This document shows positions 26,874 to 35,608 of a stretch of 64,000 bases of DNA, piece by piece. How positions within the stretch are numbered: the stretch's first letter is position 1; each line of letters opens with the position of its first letter. Made by a program: the position numbers and the translations under genes. Origin of the DNA: Pseudoalteromonas galatheae (GTDB lineage Bacteria > Pseudomonadota > Gammaproteobacteria > Enterobacterales > Alteromonadaceae); contig NZ_PNCO02000001.1 of assembly GCF_005886105.2 (NCBI RefSeq), positions 2,539,001-2,603,000 of the forward strand, read 5' to 3'. Below the pieces are notes generated by a model. The model saw only the letters and a program-made list of their open reading frames with translations, was not told the origin of the DNA and searched no databases.

Positions 26874-27392
26874 ATGGAAATTCAAATGAAGCCACATCAC
26901 TTTGCCGGCGCACAAGACGCAAGTAGAGAAACACCTACTTCCACGAGTAATTCCACAGAAGAAACGGAAGAAAAACCTACAAATGAAGCCATATTGACGG
27001 AGTTTATGGACAAAAAGGCAAAGAAATACAAAGACAACAACCCAAATTTTAAGCAACAATATGAAGCGCTAGAAGAGTCAGAAGCCCTATTAAAGGATCA
27101 GGTAGAGCATTTACAGCAGCTTATTTCCGAATTGATGAAAGCGCCTTTACAACGAACAATGAAAATATCCGATGAGAGTAATATCGACACTCCTTCACAG
27201 CACGACGCCACGCTCAGATACGAGCATACCGGTGCCAAACAATATCGCGACAAAGAGACTGAAAAACAAATCGAGGTCTTAACCCGTCAACTTGATGAGC
27301 TAAAAGCACAATATGCAGATGTAAAACAACAGATGATCCAGATGGTTCGAGACGAAATGACCAGACAGCGCGATAAAAGATACGAAACCTAA
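26874..27392 (+). CDS. Coiled-coil protein, paralogue of the gene at 44510-45052
   Basis: A 172-residue, highly charged protein. The N-terminal 40 residues are polar and probably disordered. Then come KYKDNNPNFKQQYEALEES and a coiled coil (about 60-90), a linker, a conserved box GAKQYRDKETEKQIEV, and a second coiled coil to the C-terminus. No signal peptide or membrane segment. The same order of blocks occurs in the - strand gene at 44510-45052. The function is unknown. GATAACGTTATGG gives only a weak ribosome-binding site (AAGGATAA further up). Confidence 0.75.
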   Translation: MEIQMKPHHFAGAQDASRETPTSTSNSTEETEEKPTNEAILTEFMDKKAKKYKDNNPNFKQQYEALEESEALLKDQVEHLQQLISELMKAPLQRTMKISDESNIDTPSQHDATLRYEHTGAKQYRDKETEKQIEVLTRQLDELKAQYADVKQQMIQMVRDEMTRQRDKRYET

Positions 27393-27854
27393 TATCAGTT
27401 GTTCATCACTTTTAACTTTTGTTCATTTAAGTATGGCTGTAGTCGCGGCAGGCAGTTTTTTACTGAATCGCTTCCCCTGCGTGGTTACTATACCAATTTT
27501 CACAATTAAAATTGCCGCTGAATTTTTATTCACAAAAATTCAGCCACCATTTTATCCACTAAAAATAAGTTATATAAAAATCATACGGTTAAGAAAAGCA
27601 ATACAAGCGTCCATGTGTATTATGCGCGAACTTAAGTACGTTTTAATAAAATAAAACCATTAAAAAAGAATAAAAAACCACGTTGATTTTTTACTCAAAA
27701 ACACAAAAAGCTAAAACACAAAACTTGGTCAACAAATAATACAAAATGAAAACATTGGCAAAAAATATTTAATTATAAAAACCACTGACTTTTCAAATAC
27801 AATACCGCTTCTTTAAATAGCAACCATCATCCACGGATTCATTGAGCTCCAATA
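27393..27854. other. 462-bp intergenic region with twin inverted repeats
   Basis: AT-rich and without a credible gene; one short open frame at 27433-27654 has neither a ribosome-binding site nor family features. Two adjacent hairpins are visible: CAATTTT (27494-27500)/AAAATTG (27508-27514) and the 11-bp stem GCTGAATTTTT (27517-27527)/AAAAATTCAGC (27534-27544). They may terminate the coiled-coil gene or belong to an intergenic repeat. The rest is poly-A-rich sequence leading to the chemoreceptor gene. Confidence 0.6.
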
Positions 27855-29483
27855 ATGCAGTTAAAAAAACTATCTATCTCTAACCAAATAACGTTAAGTT
27901 TCACCTTACTTTTTGTCATTTTCATTGGTGTTGGCCTGATGAGCTACCAAGGAATGAAAGAAGTAAACGCCAACCTGAACGACATAGTCAGAACCAGCAT
28001 TCCATCAATGGAAACCATCAAAGACATTAAAATTGACTTAGCAACGATACGAAAAGATGAGTTTAGTACTGCGCTAAACCCTGAAGATCCAGAGGTGCAT
28101 AACTGGCTCACTATTTTAAGAGATTTGAAAAAATCACTCAATGATAAGGTAGCATTTTATCAATCATTACCTGTCAGCAAAGAAGAAAAAGCTTTGTTCG
28201 GTGCCTTCATTACCGCTTGGCAGCGATACGCCAATGCCACGTATAGTTATGAGAGCCTCATTCTAAGTGGTAATGCCAAAGAAGCAAATCGAATTATTTT
28301 GGATAGTTACCCACTGTTTGCCAACGCCATGTCTGAGCTTAGCGAATTGGAAGCTTTGAATGATAGTAGTGTTGAAAAGTCCGAGCGCTCGGCTATATCG
28401 GCAGTTAATAGTACCCTATTCACCTTGGCGATTTCCGGAATACTCGTTGCAGTGACCATAGTAGTTATCTGTATGCTGCTGAGTAAAACGATTAAAACAC
28501 CGCTTGCTTTATCCGTGGATCTTGCAAGTAAAATAGCCCGTGGTGAACTAAATCACGCGATTACTGTTGAAGATACAGGTAAAAACGAGCTCGGTTTATT
28601 GACCCAATCTTTGGAAAAAATGCGTTCACAGTTACACGCTTTGATCACCATAATCAATGATTCAGCCATCCAATTAACCGCTGCGGTGGAAGAAGTGAAT
28701 GCTATTTCTTACCAAAATGCACAAGGTATGAATGTACAACAGAATGAATTGCAATCCGTCGCATCCGCGATGACACAGATGCAAGCGGCAATTAGCGAAG
28801 TCGCTAAAAGTACAGAAATGGGCGCTGAATCAGCAAATCAGGCGAGCGAAAAAGCCAGAGAAGGCAGCGATGCACTTAAATCAAATATCAATCATATTTC
28901 AGAAGTTGCACAAACGGTGACATCTGCAGGCGAGCTTGCCAATAATCTCGAGAAAAACTCACACAACATTAATGTGGTTGTTGACGTGATCAGAGAAATC
29001 GCGGAGCAAACAAATCTATTGGCATTAAATGCCGCCATTGAAGCCGCTCGTGCAGGCGCCCAGGGACGTGGTTTTGCCGTTGTTGCGGATGAAGTTCGCT
29101 CACTGGCCCAACGCACTCAAGATTCAACCACACAAATTGTTGAAATCGTCAACGACCTACAAACCAAGTCGAAGGAAACCGGTGTGGCAACCAAGAGCTG
29201 TGAACAAGGTATTGCACTTTGTGTTGAGCAATCAGAAGTCGCTGGTAATATGATACATCAAATTGAATCTCAGATTGATAGCATCGCAGCAATGAGTACG
29301 CAGATCGCGTCAGCTTGTCATCAACAATCAGTTGTTTCTGAGGAGCTGAATAAAAATATCGAGACTATCAATTACTCGGCCGTTGAAATGACCGAAGGCG
29401 CTAACCAAACCGCAACGGCGTGTAACGAAATGAGTAAACTTGCCCACGACTTAAAGTCACAAGTCGACAAATTTACGCTTTAG
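27855..29483 (+). CDS. Methyl-accepting chemotaxis protein
   Basis: A 542-residue chemoreceptor. TM1 is at about 12-32 and is followed by a ~155-residue periplasmic four-helix-bundle sensor (4HB_MCP-like). TM2 is about 187-209, then HAMP (about 210-262), and a cytoplasmic signalling coiled coil whose hairpin tip [18 protein letters not shown] is near residues 383-400. Methylation-helix Glu/Gln pairs flank the tip. The C-terminus has no CheR/CheB-binding pentapeptide, so adaptation would rely on other receptors. It signals through CheA/CheW to the flagellar motor; the ligand is unknown. It is monocistronic and a repeat fragment begins just after its stop codon. Confidence 0.92.
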   Translation: MQLKKLSISNQITLSFTLLFVIFIGVGLMSYQGMKEVNANLNDIVRTSIPSMETIKDIKIDLATIRKDEFSTALNPEDPEVHNWLTILRDLKKSLNDKVAFYQSLPVSKEEKALFGAFITAWQRYANATYSYESLILSGNAKEANRIILDSYPLFANAMSELSELEALNDSSVEKSERSAISAVNSTLFTLAISGILVAVTIVVICMLLSKTIKTPLALSVDLASKIARGELNHAITVEDTGKNELGLLTQSLEKMRSQLHALITIINDSAIQLTAAVEEVNAISYQNAQGMNVQQNELQSVASAMTQMQAAISEVAKSTEMGAESANQASEKAREGSDALKSNINHISEVAQTVTSAGELANNLEKNSHNINVVVDVIREIAEQTNLLALNAAIEAARAGAQGRGFAVVADEVRSLAQRTQDSTTQIVEIVNDLQTKSKETGVATKSCEQGIALCVEQSEVAGNMIHQIESQIDSIAAMSTQIASACHQQSVVSEELNKNIETINYSAVEMTEGANQTATACNEMSKLAHDLKSQVDKFTL

Positions 29484-29489
29484 TAACTG

Positions 29490-29592
29490 GGCAAATTTTT
29501 GCTATTTTAGTGGCTCTAAATGAGAGACCTTTAACACAGTTAGCATCAAATTTGCTCTTTCAGATTGAGTCAGTATTAAGACAAATTGGTAT
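29490..29592 (-). repeat. Truncated copy of the dispersed ATACCA repeat element
   Basis: Read on the - strand it starts ATACCAATTTG at 29592. It then follows the same order of words as the left half of the element at 52601-52810, including TCTCATTTAGA (29515-29525) at exactly the same 67-base distance from the end, then a closely similar ACTAAA-TAGCAAAA run. The similarity stops next to the chemoreceptor stop codon, so only about half of the element is present. Confidence 0.7.
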
Positions 29593-29671
29593 CACAGAAA
29601 TGTGTAAAACCAGAGCTTGAACACAAGCTCTGGTTAATGGAAATTAGCCTCACACAATTTAGTGCTGAATG

Positions 29672-29932
29672 CTAGTTTCCTGCCTGTAGGCTTTGATGAT
29701 TAGTTTGACATTCAAGGTCGTCTTTTAACAGAAGTACTACTAAATACAGCACTCCTAAGGGTAGTGCAAATGTCAACATTACTCCGATAAACGCAGCAAG
29801 TTTAGGTTGCTGTGTTTTGCGCTTGCCCAAAAAGTACGACAGCGCGCCCATAACCACAAACGGTACGAGCAGCAGAAAAAGCACACTCAAATCCCACACA
29901 AAATAACCAGCTAAAGTATTAGATTCATCCAT
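29672..29932 (-). CDS. Small two-helix membrane protein of unknown function
   Basis: An 86-residue protein with two hydrophobic segments (about 12-34 and 46-68) separated by a basic loop GKRKTQQPK. This predicts two membrane spans with the loop in the cytoplasm. AAGGAAA lies upstream of the ATG, which favours a real gene. No family is recognised and the neighbours give no functional hint. Confidence 0.6.
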   Translation of the reverse strand: MDESNTLAGYFVWDLSVLFLLLVPFVVMGALSYFLGKRKTQQPKLAAFIGVMLTFALPLGVLYLVVLLLKDDLECQTNHQSLQAGN

Positions 29933-30165
29933 ATTAATTTCCTTATTTTTACAATCGCGATCAAATTATACACAGCTAACTCTAATTTGCATCTGTAAAT
30001 TGATTTGCGTTATCGGGTTTCTACCGATTTCCTTTACGTTTCAGGTCCCGTTCCCCCTTTGCTCACTTAGTTTTTTGTAGATAAAGTTCAAGACTACATA
30101 CTTCAAACGTTATTTGAGCATTTGTAGCATGTGTTAGCCTCCGTTTCACTACACTTAAAGAGTAA

Positions 30166-30194
30166 AGCGCACACCAAAGTAGTCACTGTGCGCT
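30166..30194 (-). terminator. Hairpin downstream of the PD40 pseudogene
   Basis: AGCGCACA (30166-30173) pairs with TGTGCGCT (30187-30194) across 13 bases. On the - strand it is followed by a moderately T-rich stretch, so it is probably the old terminator of the beta-propeller gene. Confidence 0.5.
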
Positions 30195-30207
30195 GCATAC
30201 CAATCCG

Positions 30208-31079
30208 CTAATTGGCAGGTTTTAGCGTTTCGATTACCTGAGCATCAACCCAAAAAATATCAGCATTTCTTGGAGGTGTTGTACGATTAAAGAACAGATA
30301 TTTGCCATCGGGCGTTACGCTCGCTGACGCCTCCCGCGCACTCGTGGTTACTTTGTCTCCCAAATTAATCGCTTCGCCCCAACTACCGTCTTTCAAACGA
30401 AAACTGATATAAAGATCTGAGTTGCCAAACCCTGAATCTCGAACCCCGTCCCATATAATGTAAGAATCATCGGGCGCGATAAATGGATGCGCATTATATA
30501 AGTCAGTGTTAATTTCAGGACCTAATTTAACCGGTCTTTGGCGTTGACCGTTTTTCACCTCAGAGATCCTAATAACATCGCCGCTTTTATTATCGTCAAA
30601 CACATACGTACCACTCGAAGATGCACTTAACCGCATGATCCCCTAGCTTTCTTTATCAAACATAGGGCCTAGACTTTTGGCTTCAGACCAGCTCCCCTCT
30701 CGACGCGTCATAACATATTTACTCATATGCATGGTCACGCCATCTGGTGCTAATAATGGCCTGCCAACTCTTGGACCAACAACCGTATCATGCCACTGTT
30801 CTCCTCGCAGCTCGTACACAATTAAACTCCAACGGTTCACGTTCAGATCCTTTCGCGTAAAGTAAAAGTTTTCATATCGGGAGAGAAAAACGCATTGTGA
30901 TCTCTGTGCTCTGTTTACACCGTGCCAAGCGCAAATACTTGAGGTGTGTCCCCAAGAGGTGTTTGACCAAGATAAGGACCTATTAAAGATACTTCTGCGT
31001 CTTGAGCGAGGCTCTTGCTGACCATTACTAAAGTTACGAATAGTATCAACCATTCAGACGTCAATAATTTGTTATCCAT
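30208..31079 (-). pseudogene. Broken PD40/WD40-like beta-propeller protein
   Basis: The original gene starts at an ATG at 31079 with GGGAG upstream and encodes a signal peptide (SKSLAQ cleavage). It then reads EVSLIGPYLGQTP up to an in-frame TAA at 30915-30917. The sequence continues in that frame (TEHRDHNAFFSPDMKTF) until a one-base deletion in a T-run near 30865-30872 shifts it. The next frame (FYFTRKDLN) runs to an in-frame TAG at 30643-30645 and resumes with GIMRLSASS to the end. The C-terminal part has the PD40 repeats HPFIAPDDSYIIWDG and VTPDGKYLFFNR. Three separate lesions in about 290 codons make it a pseudogene. Intact relatives are exported proteins of unclear role. Confidence 0.85.
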
Positions 31080-31430
31080 TTTTAGCTCCCTATTACTAAC
31101 TAAACTTTTGAAATCAATTACAAAGGGTGCTCAAGCTAGCAGTTAGTGAGAGTGATGCCATGAAATTTGGATGAATTTTCGCTGATTTTAACGTTATACT
31201 TTTCTATCTTCTTCTTATAAGTTAATGTTTTTGTTTGTTTAAGCTAACATTACGGGTGTTATAGGCGCTATTCATGGAGTTCATATCAGTTTTAAACGTA
31301 CCGCTATATTTTATTTATATGTTCACGTTGAGCATGTGATACTCATCTGATATCGGCGCGATTTTTGCAGTATTTTTATTGTAGAATAAACGTAATGCCA
31401 TTAGCAGTTTTAACGTCAAAAGTTTAGCCC
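31080..31430. promoter_or_regulatory. 351-bp control region before the ten-gene operon
   Basis: No open reading frame is credible. It separates the divergent PD40 pseudogene from the ten-gene + strand operon and must contain its promoter. An imperfect palindrome is visible at about 31339-31356 (GATACTCATCTGATATC). I see no riboswitch and no lux-box-like 20-mer. Confidence 0.45.
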
Positions 31431-32843
31431 ATGACCAAGATTCAAAGTGTAATCAACAAACAGTATCCAGAACACATTGCCGTGATCACTGAAAACGGCG
31501 AATCCTATACTTATCGAGCGCTGCTTGATGATGTTGCAAATGCAGCAAAACCCTTACAGCAAAAGGCTTTACTTTTTATCATCGGAAATAATGATTACCC
31601 TTGCCTTGTTCATTACCTCGCAGCAATAGAGGCAGAAGTCGTAGTACTGTTTTTAAGTGCAAATATGGCAGTAGAGCAGCTTGAAACGCTAGTGTGCACA
31701 TACCAACCTAACTATGTTTTAACCAAAACAGAGAAAGCAGGTATTTTCTCTAAGTACACAGTTTTAAGCTCACAGGGTCAATATCAACTACTATGTAGCC
31801 CGTTAAATAAACCTCACACTTTACATCCCCAATTGGCATTTTTGGCTTCAACCTCAGGATCGACCGGCTCACCAAAACTCGTTAGATTTTCTAGACAAAA
31901 CCTATTGAGTAACGCGCAAGCTATCAAAGAATATTTATCTATCACCCCATTAGAGCGCGCTATTGTACATTTGCCTATTAGCTATTCTTATGGATTATCT
32001 ATTGTAAACAGCCATTTACTTGCAGGTGCCTCAATTTATCTTACAAATGAAACGATAATGGACAAGTCATTTTGGGAAAATATGACGACTCACGAAATTA
32101 CCAGTTTCTCAGGAGTACCATTTCATTATGAATCACTACTGAGAATGAAGCTTGATACCATGAAATTGCCCCATCTTAAAACGATGACACAAGCAGGTGG
32201 TAAATTGGCAGAGCGATATTTGTCAAAGATACAAGCATTGACGAACACAATGGGTATTAATTTTTGGGTGATGTACGGTCAAACAGAGGCTTCACCTAGG
32301 ATATCTTATATGCAGCCTAGTGATTTGAATACGCACCTTGGCAGTATCGGTAAAGCAATTCCGAGAGGAAAACTATGGCTCCAGGATGAGAACGGTAACG
32401 ATATCACAGAGTCAGGCGACATAGGCGAGCTCGTCTATGAGGGAGATAATGTATGCTTAGGTTACGCTGAAACTATTTTCGACTTATCTAAAGGTGATGA
32501 AAACCAAGGCATTTTGAAAACAGGCGATTTAGCAAGCTGCAAACAGGGCTATTTCTATATAGAGGGCCGTTTAAAGCGCTTTATCAAAGTGTTTGGAAAT
32601 CGTATATCTCTGAGTCATGTTGAAGCAACGTTGCAAGAATTAGGGTATGAAAGTGTCGCCTTTGGCACTGATGATAAGCTAAATATTGCCATTGTAGATG
32701 GCGAAGAAATTGATCTACGAACACTTAAAAAAACGTTCGCTGAACTATTTTCCATTAATTATACGGCCATCAAAATTCAAACTGTTTCACACATTCCTAG
32801 ATTAGAAAGTGGCAAGGTAGATTATCAATGTCTTATGAAGTAG
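31431..32843 (+). CDS. Acyl-AMP ligase / AMP-binding enzyme
   Basis: A 470-residue member of the adenylate-forming (ANL) superfamily. The A3 phosphate loop STSGSTGSPK is at 140-149, then A5 YGQTEAS, A7 TGDLAS, hinge GRLKRFIKVFGNRIS and C-terminal catalytic Lys in LESGKVDY. It is a little short for FadD-type enzymes (about 500-560). It should activate a fatty or other carboxylic acid as acyl-AMP for transfer to CoA or to the acyl carrier protein encoded at 42736. It opens the operon and overlaps the LuxE-like gene by 16 bases. The gene closest in pairing is LuxE-like, so the two may share an acyl substrate. Confidence 0.85.
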   Translation: MTKIQSVINKQYPEHIAVITENGESYTYRALLDDVANAAKPLQQKALLFIIGNNDYPCLVHYLAAIEAEVVVLFLSANMAVEQLETLVCTYQPNYVLTKTEKAGIFSKYTVLSSQGQYQLLCSPLNKPHTLHPQLAFLASTSGSTGSPKLVRFSRQNLLSNAQAIKEYLSITPLERAIVHLPISYSYGLSIVNSHLLAGASIYLTNETIMDKSFWENMTTHEITSFSGVPFHYESLLRMKLDTMKLPHLKTMTQAGGKLAERYLSKIQALTNTMGINFWVMYGQTEASPRISYMQPSDLNTHLGSIGKAIPRGKLWLQDENGNDITESGDIGELVYEGDNVCLGYAETIFDLSKGDENQGILKTGDLASCKQGYFYIEGRLKRFIKVFGNRISLSHVEATLQELGYESVAFGTDDKLNIAIVDGEEIDLRTLKKTFAELFSINYTAIKIQTVSHIPRLESGKVDYQCLMK

Positions 32844-33913
32844 ATGAAGTAATATTATCTGATTGGCCACCATACGCATGGCCTAAGCAGCAAAAGCAAT
32901 CTGTATTAATATCAAAGTTGGCTGAACTAGATCAAATTCATTTGTCTCAATGTCCGCCATTTGCAAAGCTTAAGCAGTCGATGCCTAATATTGACTTAAA
33001 TGGCCACCCATTTAGTCCGTTTTTTCCTCTGCCAGTCAGACTATTTAAATCTCAAGAATTAAAAAGTGTACCACAAGAAAGTATTATTAAGACGATGATG
33101 TCTTCGGGAACCTCTGGACAATCCGTTTCCAAAATCTATCTCGATAAAAGAACATCAGCGCTGCAAGTAAAAATACTCTCTAAACTAGTTACTCACTTAA
33201 TTGGTAAACAGCGCCTTCCAATGCTAGTTATCGACTGTCCGTCTACCGTCAAAAATAGAACAAAGTTTTCGGCTCGTACTGCGGGTATCTTAGGGTTTTC
33301 AATGTATGGGCGAGACATCACTTACGCATTGAATGATGATATGACAATAAACTTTGATGCTCTCAACGCATTCATAGACAAATATCAAGGACAGAAAAAG
33401 TTTATCTTTGGCTTTACTTATATAGTTTGGCTTCATTTTGTTGAAGCCTTAGAGCAATTGAGCAAAAAAATTGATTTATCCGAAAGCATTTTGCTTCATG
33501 GTGGTGGCTGGAAGAAAATAGAAGCAAATAAGGTAACCAAGTCACATTTTAAGTCTAGATTAGCTAACGTTACTGCAATCCAGAGTGTACACAATTACTA
33601 CGGTATGATTGAGCAAACAGGGTCTATCTTTATGGAGTGTAAACAGGGTCACTTCCACTGCTCATCATGGTCTGAAGTAATAATTAGAGATTTTAAAACA
33701 TTACAACCAGTTAAAGATGGTAATTTGGGGCTTATTCAATTAATTTCTGCACTCCCTCATAGCTACCCTGGACACAGTATCTTAAGTGAAGATATCGGTG
33801 TAAAGCTTGGAGAAGATGACTGCCAGTGCGGCTGGAAAGGTACCTATTTTGATGTGCTGGGTAGAGTAAAACAAGCGGAAGTGAGAGGGTGCAGTGATAC
33901 TTATTCCAAATAA
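32828..33913 (+). CDS. LuxE/PaaK-like acyl-protein synthetase
   Basis: A 361-residue protein with the shortened adenylate-forming fold of LuxE. The ATP loop is MSSGTSGQS at 91-99, then LLHGGGWKK and YYGMIEQTGSIFMEC, and a C-terminal DVLGRVKQAE. In luminous bacteria LuxE activates myristate and passes the acyl group to the LuxC reductase. Here it lies directly before a LuxC-like gene and overlaps it by 20 bases, so a LuxE-LuxC type reductase complex is likely. A Cys-x-Cys pair (DDCQCGW) near the C-terminus may be functional. No luciferase or LuxD gene is present. Confidence 0.85.
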   Translation: MSYEVDEVILSDWPPYAWPKQQKQSVLISKLAELDQIHLSQCPPFAKLKQSMPNIDLNGHPFSPFFPLPVRLFKSQELKSVPQESIIKTMMSSGTSGQSVSKIYLDKRTSALQVKILSKLVTHLIGKQRLPMLVIDCPSTVKNRTKFSARTAGILGFSMYGRDITYALNDDMTINFDALNAFIDKYQGQKKFIFGFTYIVWLHFVEALEQLSKKIDLSESILLHGGGWKKIEANKVTKSHFKSRLANVTAIQSVHNYYGMIEQTGSIFMECKQGHFHCSSWSEVIIRDFKTLQPVKDGNLGLIQLISALPHSYPGHSILSEDIGVKLGEDDCQCGWKGTYFDVLGRVKQAEVRGCSDTYSK

Positions 33914-35108
33914 CATTCAAGCTCACTTTACAACCTTAGTTGGCTCATCATCTGATTTTCATATTCAGCCAACAAGGGCTTGGGAAGAGCAGACCATATC
34001 GTTTTTAAATACACTTTCAGCAAGGCTACGACGACATCCAGAGGCAAATACGCTGCCAGATCTAATGGCGCTCGCGTTTTGGCTAAGAAAGGCCAACCTT
34101 TTATCAATGAAAACAAGCTCCTACTCAAACAGGCTATCTATAGGGCTAGGCTTAACCTTTCATATCTGCCCAGCAAACGTACCGATAAACTTTGCCTATT
34201 CACTCGCATTTGCGCTACTTGCAGGTAATAGCTGTGTTTTGCGCTTGTCATCTAAATCAAACCACAGCACAGATATTGCTTTACAAACTCTCTCGCAATT
34301 ATTATTAGAGTCTGAGTACCAACCAATCGCACAACGAGTTTTTCTTATTCGCTATGAGCATAATGATGATGTCACTGCATTTTGGCTCAGCCAAGCAGCA
34401 GGAAGAGTGATTTGGGGCGGTGATCATACCATTAATAAAATGCGCCAATTTGCCACGCCTCCTCGCTCTAGAGAAATAGCTTTTGCAGATCGCTACTCTC
34501 TATGTTTGCTTGATGCTACCTATATTAGCTGTTGTTCTGACGAGCTTATCAATACCCACTGCCACCATTTTTATAATGATATATATCAGTTAGATCAGGC
34601 GGGTTGCTCATCACCTCAACTGTGTGTCTGGCTTGGTGATGACTCTTCGGTTATAGAAGCAAAAAGTCGACTTTGGCAATGCTTAGCTGACATTGCGGCA
34701 GATAAATACGCGATTGAAGACATTCAGGTACTAAATAAATTTGTGGATACTTGTAATGCAGCTATTGACCATGAAAATATCGCCAATATTGAAATTGCTT
34801 CACCTGAACTTACTCGGATTGAGGTAAAATCCATCAATATATCTCAACAAAGCTTCCGTGGTACGAGTGGATTAATCTACGAAACCAGAATTAAATCGAT
34901 AGCGCAGCTTGCCCCGCTAATCAACGAGAAAGTGCAAACTTTAAGCTATTTAGGCGTTGAGAAAAGTACTATTGCTGAGTTTATCTATAGCAATGGCTGT
35001 AGCGGAATTGATCGTATAGTCCCCATAGGTAACGCACTGAATATGCACAATTTATGGGATGGATACGATATAATAACGACATTATCCCGAATCGTAACTA
35101 TCGACTAA
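33894..35108 (+). CDS. LuxC-like acyl reductase
   Basis: A 404-residue member of the LuxC family (aldehyde dehydrogenase-like fold). An NAD(P)H-site region SIGLGLTFHICPANVP is near 82-97. The probable acyl-accepting Cys238 is in DQAGCSSPQ. The conserved C-terminal block SNGCSGIDRIVPIGNAL is near 368-384. The family reduces an acyl thioester to the aldehyde. It is shorter than V. harveyi LuxC (about 477), the N-terminus being reduced. Start is a GTG at 33894 with GAGAGG upstream, inside the LuxE-like gene. The aldehyde product would be a natural acceptor for the transketolase encoded downstream. Confidence 0.88.
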   Translation: MILIPNNIQAHFTTLVGSSSDFHIQPTRAWEEQTISFLNTLSARLRRHPEANTLPDLMALAFWLRKANLLSMKTSSYSNRLSIGLGLTFHICPANVPINFAYSLAFALLAGNSCVLRLSSKSNHSTDIALQTLSQLLLESEYQPIAQRVFLIRYEHNDDVTAFWLSQAAGRVIWGGDHTINKMRQFATPPRSREIAFADRYSLCLLDATYISCCSDELINTHCHHFYNDIYQLDQAGCSSPQLCVWLGDDSSVIEAKSRLWQCLADIAADKYAIEDIQVLNKFVDTCNAAIDHENIANIEIASPELTRIEVKSINISQQSFRGTSGLIYETRIKSIAQLAPLINEKVQTLSYLGVEKSTIAEFIYSNGCSGIDRIVPIGNALNMHNLWDGYDIITTLSRIVTID

Positions 35109-35134
35109 GATATTTAAACAAGGCTCTGTAAAAA

Positions 35135-35608
35135 ATGGAAAAATTCAGTTTAAACTGTGTTGAACTACAAGAGTATCAACCTAACCGCTACCCTTTTCTC
35201 ATGATTGACCATGTTGAGGAAGTTATTCCCGGGAAATATGCCAAAGGCTATAAAAATCTAACCATGAATGAGTGGTACTTCCCTGTACACTTTCCTGATG
35301 GTCCAAATATGCCTGGCGCCTTGCAACTCGAAGCGTTAGCGCAAATGCTAACGGTCGCGATTACTACTCTTCCCGGCTTAAAGGGTAAAGTGACACATGC
35401 CTTGCAACACACCGTGCGCTATAAAAGAGAAGTAAAACCAGGTGAAAAGTTTGAAATTGAAACTGAAGTACTGTCTTGGAAAAGAGGTATTTGTAAAGGC
35501 AGGGGTGTGGCAAAGGTTAATGGCGAAATAGCCTGTGAGGCCGATATGATGATTACTATTCCGGAAATCCTCGAGCAATATCTGCCAAAAAAGAAAACTG
35601 AGTTATGA
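35135..35608 (+). CDS. FabZ-like hot-dog dehydratase 1
   Basis: A 157-residue single hot-dog-domain protein. NRYPFLMIDHVEE aligns with HRYPFLLVDRV of FabZ (the leading His is Asn here). The catalytic His is in FPVHFPDGP and the catalytic Glu in LQLEALAQM. So it is probably an active 3-hydroxyacyl-ACP/CoA dehydratase or an isomerase. It ends with a four-base overlap (ATGA) with the GMC oxidoreductase gene. A second diverged copy lies at 41161-41622 on the other strand. The presence of a free ACP at 42736 suggests ACP-bound substrates. Confidence 0.85.
   Translation: MEKFSLNCVELQEYQPNRYPFLMIDHVEEVIPGKYAKGYKNLTMNEWYFPVHFPDGPNMPGALQLEALAQMLTVAITTLPGLKGKVTHALQHTVRYKREVKPGEKFEIETEVLSWKRGICKGRGVAKVNGEIACEADMMITIPEILEQYLPKKKTEL

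Noticed and set aside
27433..27654. Open frame of 73 codons between the coiled-coil gene and the chemoreceptor
   Set aside because: No ribosome-binding site, no family features, AT-driven composition, and it runs through the twin inverted repeats.
30643..30645. In-frame TAG as a possible recoded codon
   Set aside because: The same gene has another nonsense codon and a frameshift, and the pattern fits pseudogene decay, not recoding.
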